Positions 52,841 to 63,900 of a stretch of 64,000 bases of DNA are shown here, piece by piece; position 1 is the stretch's first letter, and each line of letters begins with the position of its first letter. This DNA is from Blattamonas nauphoetae (Eukaryota > Preaxostyla > Oxymonadida). The stretch lies in assembly GCA_033064195.1 (NCBI GenBank), contig JARBJD010000069.1, forward strand, positions 62,001 through 126,000, given 5' to 3'. Both the position numbers and the translations under genes were made by a program. Below the pieces are notes generated by a model. The model was given only the letters and a program-made list of their open reading frames with translations, was not told the DNA's origin and did not search any database.

Positions 52841-53074
52841 CGGCGAGAGTGACCAAAAGCGACGCTGAGCTTCGTCAGCCGTGGTGCAGACAGGCGGAGA
52901 GATGAGCGGGAGGAGAGTTGTGCACTTCTTTCTCTTCACCTCATCTCCCTCTCTCTTCGTCTTCCCACTCTTCTTCCTTCCCTCCCGAACATCCACGTCC
53001 AGCGGATCCGTCCTGCTTGTCCAGCATTCGGCCACTTCGAGTGCCTCTTCCGTGCTTCGTTGTCTTCCCCACCT

Positions 53075-53710
53075 CTTCTCCATCTCACTCTTCCACTCCA
53101 ACAACTCTCCCCTTCTCACCTCATCTTCTCCCTTCCCCATCCATCTCTTCCACTCCAACAACTCTCCCCTTCTCACCTCATCTTCTCCCTTCCCATCCAT
53201 CTCTTCCATCACCTCCACCCATTCCTGTCGGAGGCCAGTCTTCATCTTCCCCATCCATCTCTTCCACTCCAACAACTCTCCCCTTCTCACCTCATCTTCT
53301 CCCTTCCCCATCCATCTCTTCCATCACCTCCACCCATTCCTGTCGGAGGCCAGTCTTCATCTTCCCCATCCATCTCTTCCACTCCAACAACTCTCCCCTT
53401 CTCACCTCATCTTCTCCCTTCCCCATCCATCTCTTCCATCACCTCCACCCATTCCTGTCGGAGGCCAGTCTTCATCTTCCCCATCCATCTCTTCCACTCC
53501 AACAACTCTCCCCTTCTCACCTCATCTTCTCCCTTCCCCATCCATCTCTTCCATCACCTCCACCCATTCCTGTCGGAGGCCAGTCTTCATCTTCCCCATC
53601 CATCTCTTCCACTCCAACAACTCTCCCCTTCTCACCTCATCTTCTCCCTTCCCCATCCATCTCTTCCATCACCTCCACCCATTCCTGTCGGAGGCCAGTC
53701 TTCATCTTCC
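53075..53710. repeat. 115-base tandem repeat (57 + 58 composite unit)
   Basis: Units start at TTCATCTTCCCCATCCATCT near 53241, 53356, 53471, 53586 and 53701. Each is a 57-base block (CTCTTCCACTCCAACAACTC...) plus a related 58-base block (...CACCCATTCCTGTCGGAGGC...). Before 53241 the blocks occur in a looser order. Because 115 is not a multiple of three, each frame cycles through all phases, and the unit has no stop in any plus-strand phase, so all three plus frames stay open for about 700-1000 bases. I do not call any of them a gene. Confidence 0.9.
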
Positions 53711-53857
53711 CACACTTCACTTCGAAGGTCACAATGAAGTGTGTGCGAGACACTTGCGTGAAGTCTGTGTTGATGACGAAGAGATGCGAGGATCGACTGA
53801 ACTGGGCCAGCGAAAGAGTTTGGTGTTGGTCGGGTCTTCGCTGGTTCTTGTCTATTT

Positions 53858-54931
53858 CTACGGTCGTTTCGGAAGGTTCATGCCTTGCAAATTGTTTAAT
53901 ATGATCGAGTTACCAACAAGTGATCTTCCCATGTATAAATTTTGATCATTTTGCAGCTTTTCCTCAATCACATCTTCGATGCCCTCCATTCTCAACAATC
54001 GATGCACTTTCTTCCAGATCTCTTGAACTTCTCCGCCTTTTTTGTTCCATCTCCGCTGGGGATCGACCATATCATATAAAAAATCCCAGATTGAGCGAGA
54101 ATCTTCGAAGAATGTCAGACAACTTGGAATCGTGAGAACTACTGGCATATGAAGGACGAAATCCATTGCAGGGAGATACGAAGTGGATATTTGGAGGAGT
54201 CTGGTGAGAAGTATCGGAAAAGAATTCGATAGCTTGCTATCGATGATCGAAAAGCGGTTTACGCACAGATGACAGATATACTTCTCCGAAGGTGTCATAA
54301 CTTGATGCAAAATCGTCTCACGAACAGCTTGTTGCTCATCATGATCTTCAATTCCGAGTTGTCTGAGACCATCTTGAGTTGCGAGATAAAAAGACCAGGA
54401 GATGCTTTTCATGAGGTTGGTGTGGATATCAACTGCTTCTTCAAAAGAAAGAGACTGTGGATTGAGCGTGATGATGAGTTGAGGGATCAGATCAGCTTTG
54501 ACGAGGACAAGCCGGTCTGCAGCTGGACAACAAAAGATCAGTGAATCGAGGATCCTCGTTACTGCGGCGGTAATGACCTGATTAGGTGTGGAAATGAGCA
54601 CCACAATGCACTGGACGAAGTCTGTCAATGATTCATCAGTGGTTCGTCCAAGGCTGCTGAGAAAACCAGCTGACGATTGACGACTCTTTGGAATCACAGA
54701 TTCGAGAAATTTCACAGCCATTACTTCGATAGAACCATCAAATGTAGGCTGTAACTTCACAGTGGCAACGAGAGACAGAAAGACAACTCCCTTTTCGGGA
54801 AAAGATTCTTCATCCCCTTCCCGCCAATTCATGAAAGGTGAACTATCCATGGAAAATGGGAACTGATAGGAGGGAAAAACAGAAGGCCTTGGATTTGAGG
54901 AGACGGCTGTTTTATTGATTATCTGGTTCAT
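53858..54931 (-). CDS. Armadillo-like helical protein, copy 4
   Basis: An intact frame of 357 codons: FSMDSSPFMNWREGDEESFP, LVATVKLQPTFDGSIEVMAV, TDFVQCIVVLISTPNQVITA, LVLVKADLIPQLIITLNPQS, LSFEEAVDIHTNLMKS, MTPSEKYICHLCVNRFSIID, YLPAMDFVLHMPVVLTIPSC, HRLLRMEGIEDVIEEKLQND and the end GMNLPKRP. It starts head-to-head with the PB1 gene across about 50 bases, so the two probably share a promoter region. Confidence 0.75.
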   Translation of the reverse strand: MNQIINKTAVSSNPRPSVFPSYQFPFSMDSSPFMNWREGDEESFPEKGVVFLSLVATVKLQPTFDGSIEVMAVKFLESVIPKSRQSSAGFLSSLGRTTDESLTDFVQCIVVLISTPNQVITAAVTRILDSLIFCCPAADRLVLVKADLIPQLIITLNPQSLSFEEAVDIHTNLMKSISWSFYLATQDGLRQLGIEDHDEQQAVRETILHQVMTPSEKYICHLCVNRFSIIDSKLSNSFPILLTRLLQISTSYLPAMDFVLHMPVVLTIPSCLTFFEDSRSIWDFLYDMVDPQRRWNKKGGEVQEIWKKVHRLLRMEGIEDVIEEKLQNDQNLYMGRSLVGNSIILNNLQGMNLPKRP

Positions 54932-54984
54932 TTCGATCTGTGTGCCAAGTGTAATGGGTCATAAAAAATCAATTTTCCGATACA

Positions 54985-55872
54985 ATGAACACTTCTCAAA
55001 ATCATGTAATTAAGATCACTTTCTCACCAACTGGTGATACTCGCCGTGTGCAGTTTACGGAAGCACCAACGTTCGAAGAACTGACCGCTCGAATCTCTTC
55101 GATGTTCGATAACTGCTCCATGTCGACTTATCGTCTGACATACCTGGACGATGAAGGAGATGCGATCACTATGGCCTCGGATGAAGACGTGTACCTTGCA
55201 TTCGTCATGCAACAACCTGGAAAGTTCCTCCGCATCACAGTTTCTCCGAAGCCAGCTAAACGTGAAAGTCGACCAGAAAATTTCTCCGGATTCATCTGGA
55301 CACCTTGGGGACGCAACTTCCGACGCCGACAGACATGCCCTCATCACCAAAACGCGCATGAACACAAACAGGAAGACTCCAGGCCTTCTCGTCCGTGGTG
55401 GATGCCGATGGGAATGGGATGGGATGAAGATGTGATGAGAGATCAGATTGCGTCACTTCGGGAAGACTTCAAGAACATGTTCTCTGAAGCGTCAGCTGAT
55501 GAACCCGAACAACAACCACACACCTGGTTCCCTTTTGCGCCAAAGGAAGAAGATGCCAAACCACAGCCCCAATCACAACCAGAACAATCCCCAATTTTAA
55601 CATCTCAGCCAGAGCTGGAAAAGGAGGAAGAACCAAAAGAAGACGTGAACGAGATTCCTCAGCCAGCTCCTCGCGAAGAAGCACCCCAGCCAGCACCCAG
55701 TGCTCCGACAGCACCACAAGCTCCGTTTGGATTCGGGCCGAACGGTGACTGGGCAGGGATGATGCAGCAGTTCGGTCCGATGATTGAGCAGTTCGCGCCG
55801 TTCTTCCAACAGTTCATGCAAAGCGCAGCGGGACAGAGTTCATCGAATGCCACTCAACCACCAGCGCCTTAA
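54985..55872 (+). CDS. PB1-domain protein with Pro/Gln-rich tail
   Basis: 295 residues. Residues ~8-90 are a PB1 domain: VIKITFSPTGDTRRVQF (with the conserved basic face), then the acidic OPCA-type signature YLDDEGDAITMASDEDVYLA. PB1 domains form head-to-tail heteromers through such basic and acidic faces, as in p62, NBR1 and Par6. A basic linker, an Asp/Glu-rich middle and a Pro/Gln/Ala-rich tail follow, with a closing GDWAGMMQQFGPMIEQFAPF amphipathic segment. I see no ZZ, UBA or kinase domain. It may act as an oligomerising adaptor, possibly in selective autophagy (inference). Intact, no intron. Confidence 0.85.
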   Translation: MNTSQNHVIKITFSPTGDTRRVQFTEAPTFEELTARISSMFDNCSMSTYRLTYLDDEGDAITMASDEDVYLAFVMQQPGKFLRITVSPKPAKRESRPENFSGFIWTPWGRNFRRRQTCPHHQNAHEHKQEDSRPSRPWWMPMGMGWDEDVMRDQIASLREDFKNMFSEASADEPEQQPHTWFPFAPKEEDAKPQPQSQPEQSPILTSQPELEKEEEPKEDVNEIPQPAPREEAPQPAPSAPTAPQAPFGFGPNGDWAGMMQQFGPMIEQFAPFFQQFMQSAAGQSSSNATQPPAP

Positions 55873-56157
55873 TTGAGGAAGACGGACGGAGACTAAGAGC
55901 TCAATCAACTCATTTCACAACATTCGATTATTCTCCTTCTTTTGTCACAAACACTGCATTTTTCCGATGAAACGAATGATTGTCAGGGTTGATTCCTTCA
56001 TAATTGTGGTGTCGGGTACTGAAACGAACTAATGGTGAAGTGAATGTGAGAAAATGATTCGAGAAGTGTTTGAGTGGAGGGCATTCTGACATTACCAATT
56101 TGAATCGTCTTGTTCCACATGAGTGATTCAATATCTTCATTAGCTACTTCCTCCTAA
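55873..56157. other. Spacer between convergent genes
   Basis: Under 300 bases; AT-rich; nothing seen. Confidence 0.3.
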
Positions 56158-57120
56158 TTATCTTCTTCTTCCTCGTTGGTGTGTTCGATGTGGATCATCT
56201 TCGTGTTCTGACGAGCTTTCCTCTCTGAATTGTCCGCGGATCGCACGCCTCTCCGCCGCTTTTTCATCATCAATCGGTATTTCGTAATCGGACGAGCACG
56301 CATCGTCGTCTTCACTGTTTCTGTTGCTTCGGAATTCTTTGAATCGTGGTGACACATTTGGATAGTATTCTTCAGGAAGCACCATCAACGGGATCAGTTT
56401 GGCAGCTATCGGGCGGACGATCAGGACTTCCTTCGCATAATCCGCGATCGGCTCGTTGTTGTGGAAGGAGGCCATTTCTGCGGCGTCCTCCAGCCCTTCC
56501 TCCAGTAAGGGGTGATGGAAGCGGAGCACACACACACGGCGCATGCGGAGACATACAAATAGCATGTTGAGATCGGAGAAGAGGAGGCTGTCAGAATCGG
56601 TTTGGTCCAAGTGAGCAAGCAGCCTGTGTGCGATGCCTTGTTTGAGAAGGGTGGTCGCCGCCTTGCGGAACTTCATGAGAATCCAGTGAAGGCATTGTTC
56701 ACGTGTATTAATGCCTTGATTAAACAGTTTCGGTTTCAAAGGGATCGGTTCGAAATCGATCACAAATGTTGCCCAGTGGGGTCTAATGTTCTTCCAAAGT
56801 GTCCGGCAACGGTGATCTGAAGTGACCCAGCTGTTGGTCAGACATTCCAAGATTCCAGTTAGAACACTTTTCCAGAACACATCGGGATTGTTGCGACTTT
56901 TGCTCCATTCTTCGATGTATGAAGAAAAACGCTCAGAAGCCTTCTCCAGTCGAAGTCGGATATCTTCTTGAACAATTCCGGCCTTATCACACAAATCTGA
57001 GTTCTCCGTGTATTGTTCCGGTTCATGGATGTTCGTTTGGATTGACATCATGAACTGAACTGCTCGTGCGATAATGTCCTCGTCAGAACGATATAGAGCC
57101 ATTTGAGTATTCCTACACAA
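56158..57120 (-). CDS. Helical hypothetical protein with acidic tail
   Basis: 320 codons. Helical throughout (DEDIIARAVQFMMSIQTNIH; ASERFSSYIEEWSKSRNNPD; EQCLHWILMKFRKAATTLLK; GIAHRLLAHLDQTDSDSLLF; EEGLEDAAEMASFHNNEPIA), ending in an acidic/basic low-complexity tail (SEDDDACSSDYE; GQFREESSSEHEDDP). The SLLFSDLNMLFVCLRM and AAEMASFHNNEPIADYAKEV segments read like armadillo/HEAT-type repeats of another family. No intron. The true start may be the internal MALYRSDED. Function unknown. Confidence 0.6.
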   Translation of the reverse strand: MCRNTQMALYRSDEDIIARAVQFMMSIQTNIHEPEQYTENSDLCDKAGIVQEDIRLRLEKASERFSSYIEEWSKSRNNPDVFWKSVLTGILECLTNSWVTSDHRCRTLWKNIRPHWATFVIDFEPIPLKPKLFNQGINTREQCLHWILMKFRKAATTLLKQGIAHRLLAHLDQTDSDSLLFSDLNMLFVCLRMRRVCVLRFHHPLLEEGLEDAAEMASFHNNEPIADYAKEVLIVRPIAAKLIPLMVLPEEYYPNVSPRFKEFRSNRNSEDDDACSSDYEIPIDDEKAAERRAIRGQFREESSSEHEDDPHRTHQRGRRR

Positions 57121-57221
57121 TACAAGAAATCACAAGACACAAACATTCAATCCGATCAGAGCCTTACTGTTTCGATCTGAACCATTACTCATATAATTAT
57201 TGATTTGAACGATTCAAAAAT

Positions 57222-57365
57222 GAATCAATTTGCACAAAATGAAGATTCTGAAGTGGAAATGATTGTTGTGAGAGATGGAGAGGTGAGTGATGTGGAAGAG
57301 GTGAGGAAAGTCAACTCTGATCAACAAAACAGTCGAACCATCCAAAGCCAGCAGCCAGGATGAAG
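57222..57365 (+). CDS. Small acidic ORF, doubtful
   Basis: 47 codons starting MNQFAQNEDSEVEMIVVRDG and ending at TGA near 57361. A consensus donor GTGAGT occurs at 57282, so it could instead be a first exon spliced toward the 57563-57820 frame; no acceptor is convincing. It starts about 100 bases from the divergent gene at 57120. Confidence 0.25.
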
Positions 57366-57562
57366 AACACAGCAACACGAAAGAGAAAAACAAGCTCGCT
57401 CATCGAAAAAGAAGAAATAAAACAAGATAGTTCCAAATAAAGAATGACCATCCTCCACTAAAACCCACAAATTAAGATAATCAGCGTCAATCCGATGAAT
57501 ATACTACATTGACTAAATAGTGTCACAGAGGAGATTGGAGGGATAGGTGTGTGAATGTGTGA

Positions 57563-57820
57563 GTGGGTGGTAGAGCGAACGAAATGGTTTGTAAAAATGC
57601 GGTTGAGGCGAAGCCGAGTTGGGATGAAGCAGTGCTTTTTGAACAACTGAATTCATCGTCTCGTGATGTGAACTGTCTCCAGTTGAGTGTGATGAATGAT
57701 GAAGTTCAACCGTTTCGATCGTTCAGAGAGGAGACAAGTGAAACGAGTCGAAAATTTGTGATAAGAAACAGAATGTTGATGGAAGGTGACGAACTATGTG
57801 TCGACAGTGTGAATGTGTAA
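57563..57820 (+). CDS. Small hypothetical ORF
   Basis: Up to 85 codons (or 79 from the second ATG, MVCKNAVEAKPSWDEAVLFE). Composition is balanced rather than C/T-biased, which favours real coding. No domain known. It converges on the giant receptor gene. Confidence 0.3.
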   Translation: MGGRANEMVCKNAVEAKPSWDEAVLFEQLNSSSRDVNCLQLSVMNDEVQPFRSFREETSETSRKFVIRNRMLMEGDELCVDSVNV

Positions 57821-57913
57821 ATGAAGATGATAATACATATACTGTTAAATGATGATACTATTGAATGAAGAAGAGCGTGGTTTGCCTAAAAGTGAAATGC
57901 GCGGATTGAAGTG

Positions 57914-60900
57914 TCATCCTATCTTTGATACCACAGTCCCTCCCTTCTCGTTTGATGGTTGAGGAACGCTGCCCAGTGCATCCAGTTGTGACAGAACTGT
58001 TTTCAGTGTTGGGCGTTGTGACGGGTCCAGCGAGAGGCAAGGAAGGATGATCGCCTCCATCGACTCACTCACTTTCTCCATGAGAGGCTTCTCGTCGGAA
58101 GTCAGTCGACGCTGAGCTGTCGCTCCATCAACTTCCCGAAGGGCACAGAACCAGTCTCGAGTTCCCACAAGACAAGGCCAAGACTAAAAACTGCCCCGTG
58201 GTCGGCATTCTCTTTCGTTAGTTTCCAACCCTCCTGCAACACTTCTGGCGCCATCCATCGCTGGCCATCTTCCGACATCTTCTTCCCTTCTTCCCCCAAT
58301 CCCGTCTCCCCCAAAACACTCTGCATCTCCCGCGTCTTCAGACTCACTCGATCGTTCTGATCGAACAGAACCCAGTGGGGTGACAGGTGAGTCAACACAT
58401 CAGCAATCACTTTCATCTCCACAAGACTCACAAGTCCCTTTGCGATCGCCTGACTCACTTTTCGCTTCTCCACAAATCGTGTCGAGTGAGGATTGTGCAG
58501 AGCGTTGTACAGCGTGTCTGTCTCCAATGCCACTGAACGCTCCATGCTCTCGTTGCACACAATCACTTCCAAAAACGATTGTGCTGGTGGAATCCCTTCC
58601 TCATTCGCAAATCGAGTCTCCCCAAACAAAGTGCCTTGTTTGTCGTTTACAGAAGGAAGTGATGAGAGTGCGCTGTTCGGCGGGTTTGTGATTGGATCGT
58701 TCTCTTCCATCTTCTCATCGAATTCAACTTGTGCTGGCGACATTTCTTCGGACGACAGAAGTGCTTTCTGATTCGAGCGTCGCTTTCGAAGCAAACAGAC
58801 ACACACAATGATCACCAATGAAACAAGAAGAGCACACGACAGAGAGATGATCACAGGAATCCACCATTTCGATTCTGTTCCTCCAAGCGATTTGTTTCCT
58901 GATCCCAATCCAGACACAACCATCCAATTCGAAGTTCGCACTCCATTTCCAAACACAAGACGACCTCGCCATTCCATTGTCTTGGTCAGATTTGTGATCA
59001 CTATTTCTGAGATTGGAATGATAATTTCGGTTTCGTTCCAATGTGTTGCTGTTGATGCTGAGAGAACAACAAGCTCACTTTTGCCTTCGATGCTCTTCGA
59101 CGAGTCCCACTCAAACACTTCCAACGACAGTCCACACGGCATCAGTGTCGTCCCAACCACTTTCACTGTCTGTTTTCCATTCTTGTCTGTCTCAACTTTT
59201 GATTCGGTCGAGTTCAGAGTTGGGACGAAAAGAGGCGAAGCGACGATGGATTCTCTTCCGTCGAGCGAGCATTCGTCGGCGTCAAGCCACATCGAGTCAG
59301 TCTCATCAGTTGTCTGTTTGTCGATCGAGATTGTTCCTTCTCCCTCGCAGTGAATATTCTGGCGAGCAGAGGGGAAGTCGGCTATTGATGGTCCGTTTTG
59401 AGAGAAGTCGCATTTTGTGATGTTCAGCTTCCCACCTCGCATCCATATCCCTCCCACTTCAATCTCTTTCATCGTTACACCATTCAGCTCAGTGTCTGTC
59501 TCGATCAGCTCAATCAATCCACTCGACCATCCACAAATAGACACATCTTCGCTGTTCGACTCACTGTGTCGGGTTCCTGCAATCGAACAGTATTGAATCA
59601 CAACTGTCCCTTTCGAAGCTGACACAAGTTTGAATGTCGAGACTGACAAGTCGGCTGAGATTGTGAGCAGTGTCAGTCTGCACTCTGCCCCCTCCACCAC
59701 TGACACCAGCACTGAGATCGGTTGGGACGAGGATGGGCTGGCTCGAAGAGTGGCTGGCTTGGCTTGGAATGAAATCAAATTGAAGGTGACGCGATTTGTG
59801 ACGATGAGAGGAGAAGAGAGGTCAGCCGAGTCCACAATTCGCATTGTGGTGTCCAAGATCCCGAGAGAAGTCGCTGTGTTCCACGCTGAGTTGATCGTAG
59901 TGCACGTTTCGGGATCAGCTCCGCTCATCTCCAGTCCTCCCCTTTCTTCATTCCCACAAACACACAATGACAATTGAGATGGTTTTGATGGTGTCGACAC
60001 GATCGTCGGTTTTGAGAATTGGATTGGCTGCTTGTTCGAGTCTTCGAGTGATGTGATCTCGTATTCTGAACCAAATCCGAGAGAACCACTCACTCCAAGT
60101 TCGATCACAGTACTTTGACCAAACGATGACGAACTGAAAGACACGTCGAAAGAGAACGAAGCATCCAATGTCAGCTTTCCAACTGTTTCGCTCGGGAGAT
60201 TCGTTCCAGAAACTTCAATCACAACCGATGTGTTCAGTGAACTCCCGAGAACAGTTTCAATTTTGGTGATCAGTGCTTCATCTCGCTTGATGTCATCTTG
60301 AGTCTCGAACACAACAGAGTGGACTACTCCTTCCACTGACCCATACGAAATCCCAACAATCGAGTACGAATACGAAAACTTCAGTTGACTTCCCTTCGCA
60401 GGATGCAGTTGGAGAGGAGCAGATTTGGCTTTGGTGAATGCTGTTGCCACAATAGAGATCGATGTTTCGTGAACACCCGACGAATCTGGATCTGTAGTCG
60501 GTTTTCCACTCAGAGTGAGAGTGTAAGGCGCACCTTCAATAAATCCCGAACCTCGCACTGAGAGAGTTGTCCAATCAGAATCGTCATCCGAGCTCGACGC
60601 CGATGTCACTCGAACCGGCTCGCATGGAACAGAGAACCGGACACACTCATCCACAATCCATGACGTTGTGTCTGAAATCGTCAGCGACGTCAGTTCGTAT
60701 GTCTTTCCGTACTCAACACACAACTCATCAGCGTCGTAAACTTCAATTGAAATCCCTTCCGTCCTGCTTTTGCTCGCGATCGTTGCTGAAGGAAGAGAAA
60801 TCTCAGATCCAATCGTGCTTCCTGATGACCCCACTTCCAAAACTTTCACTGACACCTTCTTTCCCATCAGCAGATTCTCTCCACAAATCACAACTTCAAC

Positions 60901-63900
60901 GTGTGTTTTCAAATCTTCCGCAAGCACACACGACACTGATCGAACTCGAGCTGGTGCTTGTGGCACTTCCAACAATCGCTTTGTCGCATCTGTTGGCAGA
61001 GCAACTGTCAGTGAACTGCTCCACAGACTCAACACTTCGTATTTCCCTCCATATTCCAGTGAAGATGACGAGAAGATTTCGATTTCTGCTTTTCCAGACG
61101 AGTCCACAATCGTAATTTTCAGTTCGGTCTCTTTCGTGCTCACGGTGTTCTTCAGCACGAGGTTGTACAGGCCATCAGGGATGTGTGTGCCGATAATCGA
61201 GATTTCTGCCGTCTTCGCGTCTCCCACTTTCAGTTTGCACGAAAGAGATGTCAGTTTCGGTGTGGAGCGAGTCGTGAATGATGGTGTGCCATCGATGATC
61301 CCTGCCTCTGACCCATTTGTGATCGCTGTGATTGTGTACTTGTGGTCAAACAGGAGTGAAGAAGATGAAGTGGACGAGAGAGGAAGAGCAGCAGATTTCG
61401 CGTCGGTTGACGATGATGCCACAACTGAGATCGATGTGTCGTGAACATCCGACGAATCTGGATCGGTGGTGAGCTTTCCACTCAGAGTGAGTGTGTACGT
61501 TTCATTCTGAATCAATCCGCTTCCTAAAATCCAAACAACTGTTGCTGTTGGTTGATCTGTCGAACATCCCGCATTCTTCACTCGAACTGGCTCGCCAGGA
61601 ACTGAAAATCGCACACTCTCATCCACAATCCATGACGTTGTCTCGGAAATCGTCAGCGATGTCAGTTCGTATGTCTTCCCATATTCAAGGCTCGGGTTGG
61701 TCACTTCGTAAACTTCAATTGAAATCCCTTCCGTCCTGCTTTTGCTCGCGATCGTTGTCGAAGGAAGTCCAATCTCAGACCCAATCGTGCTTCCTGATGA
61801 CCCCACTTCCAAAACTTTCACTGACACCTTCTTTCCCATCGGCAGATTCTCTCCACAAATCACAACTTCAACGTGTGTTTTCAAATCTTCCGCAAGCACA
61901 CACGACACTGATCGAACTCGAGCTGGTGCTTGTGGCACTTCCAACAATCGCTTTGTCGCATCTGTTGGCAGAGCAACTGTCAGCAAACTGCTCCACAGAC
62001 TCAACACTTCGTATTTCCCTCCATATTCCAGTGAAGACGACGAGAACATCCCAATTTCCACTTTTCCAGACAACCCCACAACCACAATCTTCAGTTCCGT
62101 TTCTTTCGAACTCACTTTGTCCTTCAGAATGAGACGATATTCTCCATCTGGGATGTTGGTCCCTGAAATCCACACTTCCACAGTCTTCGGGTCTCCCACT
62201 TTCAGTGTGCACGACATCGACGTCAGTGATGCCTGCGAAGGAGTCTCGAACTCTCCTCCCTCAATCACTCCATCCTCATCTTCCGTCCCATTCGTCATCC
62301 CAACAATCTTGTACGAATACGAAAACTTCAGTTCGCTTCCTTCTGATGAATGCAGTTGGAGAGCAGAGGACATTGCGTTTTTCGACGATGATTCGGCAAT
62401 CACAACAAACGATGTGTTGTGAAGTGACGACGAAGGAGTTGAAGGAGAGCCAATCGGATGGCCAGACACCGAAACTCTGTAGAACTCTCCCAACACAAAT
62501 CCCGATCCTGACACTGACACAACTGCCCCGTCTGGATCCTTGCGAGTGCACAACGCCGATGTCACTCGCACCGGGTCGCAAGGAACTGAAAATCGCACAC
62601 ATTCATCCACAATCCATGACGTTGTGTCTGAAATCGTCAGCGACGTCACTTCGTATGTCTTACCATATTCAAGGCTCGGGTTGGTCACTTCGTAAACTTC
62701 AATTGAAATCCCTTCCGTCCTGCTTTTGCTCGCGATCGTTGCTGAAGGAAGAGAAATCTCAGATCCAATCGTGCTTCCTAATGCATCCACTTCCAAAACT
62801 TTCACTGACACCTTCTTTCCCATCGGCAGATTCTCTCCACAAATCACAACTTCCACGTGTGTCTTCAGATCGTCCGCTAGCACACACGACACTGATCGAA
62901 CTCGAGCTGGTGCTTCTGGCACTTCCAATAATCGCTTTGTCGCATCTGTCGGTAGAGCAACTGTCAGCAAACTGCTCCACAGACTCAACACTTCGTATTT
63001 CCCTCCATATTCCATCACCGATGATGACGAGAACGTCCCAATTTCCACTTTTCCAGACAATCCCACAACCACAATCTTCAGTTCCATTTCTTGAGTGCTC
63101 ACTTTGTTCTTTAACACAAGCCGATACTCCCCATCTGGCAATTCTGACCCAACAATCCACACTTCCACTGTCTTCGGGTCTCCCACTTTCAGTGTGCACG
63201 AAATCGACGTCAGTGTCGGTGTGAAGCGAGTCGTGAATGATGGTGTGCCATCGATGATCCCTGCCTCTGACCCATTTGTGATTGCCGAGATCGAATACTT
63301 GCGACCGAACAGGAGTGAAGAGCCTGAAGTGGATGAGAGAGGAAGAGGAAGCGATTGGGCGTCGGTTGTCGATGATGCCACAACTGAGATGATTGTGTCG
63401 TGAATATCCAACGAATCTGGATCGGTGGATGGTGTTCCACTCAGAGTGAGTGTGTACGTTTCATCTTTCATAAATCCGCTCCCTGAAATCCAAACAACTG
63501 TTGCTGTTGGTTGATCTGTCGAACATCCCGCATTCTTCACTCGCACCGGCTCGCAAGGAACTGAAAACCGCACACATTCGTCCACAATCCATGACGTTGT
63601 GTCTGAAATCGTCAGCGACGTCACTTCGTATGTCTTACCATATTCAAGGCTCGGGTTGGTCACTTCGTAAACTTCAATTGAAATCTCTTCCGTCCTGCTT
63701 TTGCTCGCGATCGTTGCTGAAGGAAGAGAAATCTCAGATCCAATCGTGCTTCCTAATGAATCCACTTCCAAAACTTTCACTGACACCTTCTTTCCCATCG
63801 GCAGATTCTCTCCACAAATCACAACTTCCACGTGTGTCTTCAGATCGTCCGCTAGCACACACGACACTGATCGAACTCGAGCTGGTGCTTCTGGCACTTC

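Noticed and set aside
52881-53945. Plus-strand frames of 354, 328 and 225 codons
   Set aside because: All three phases are open only because the 115-base pyrimidine-rich repeat lacks stops; none extends with a recognisable domain.
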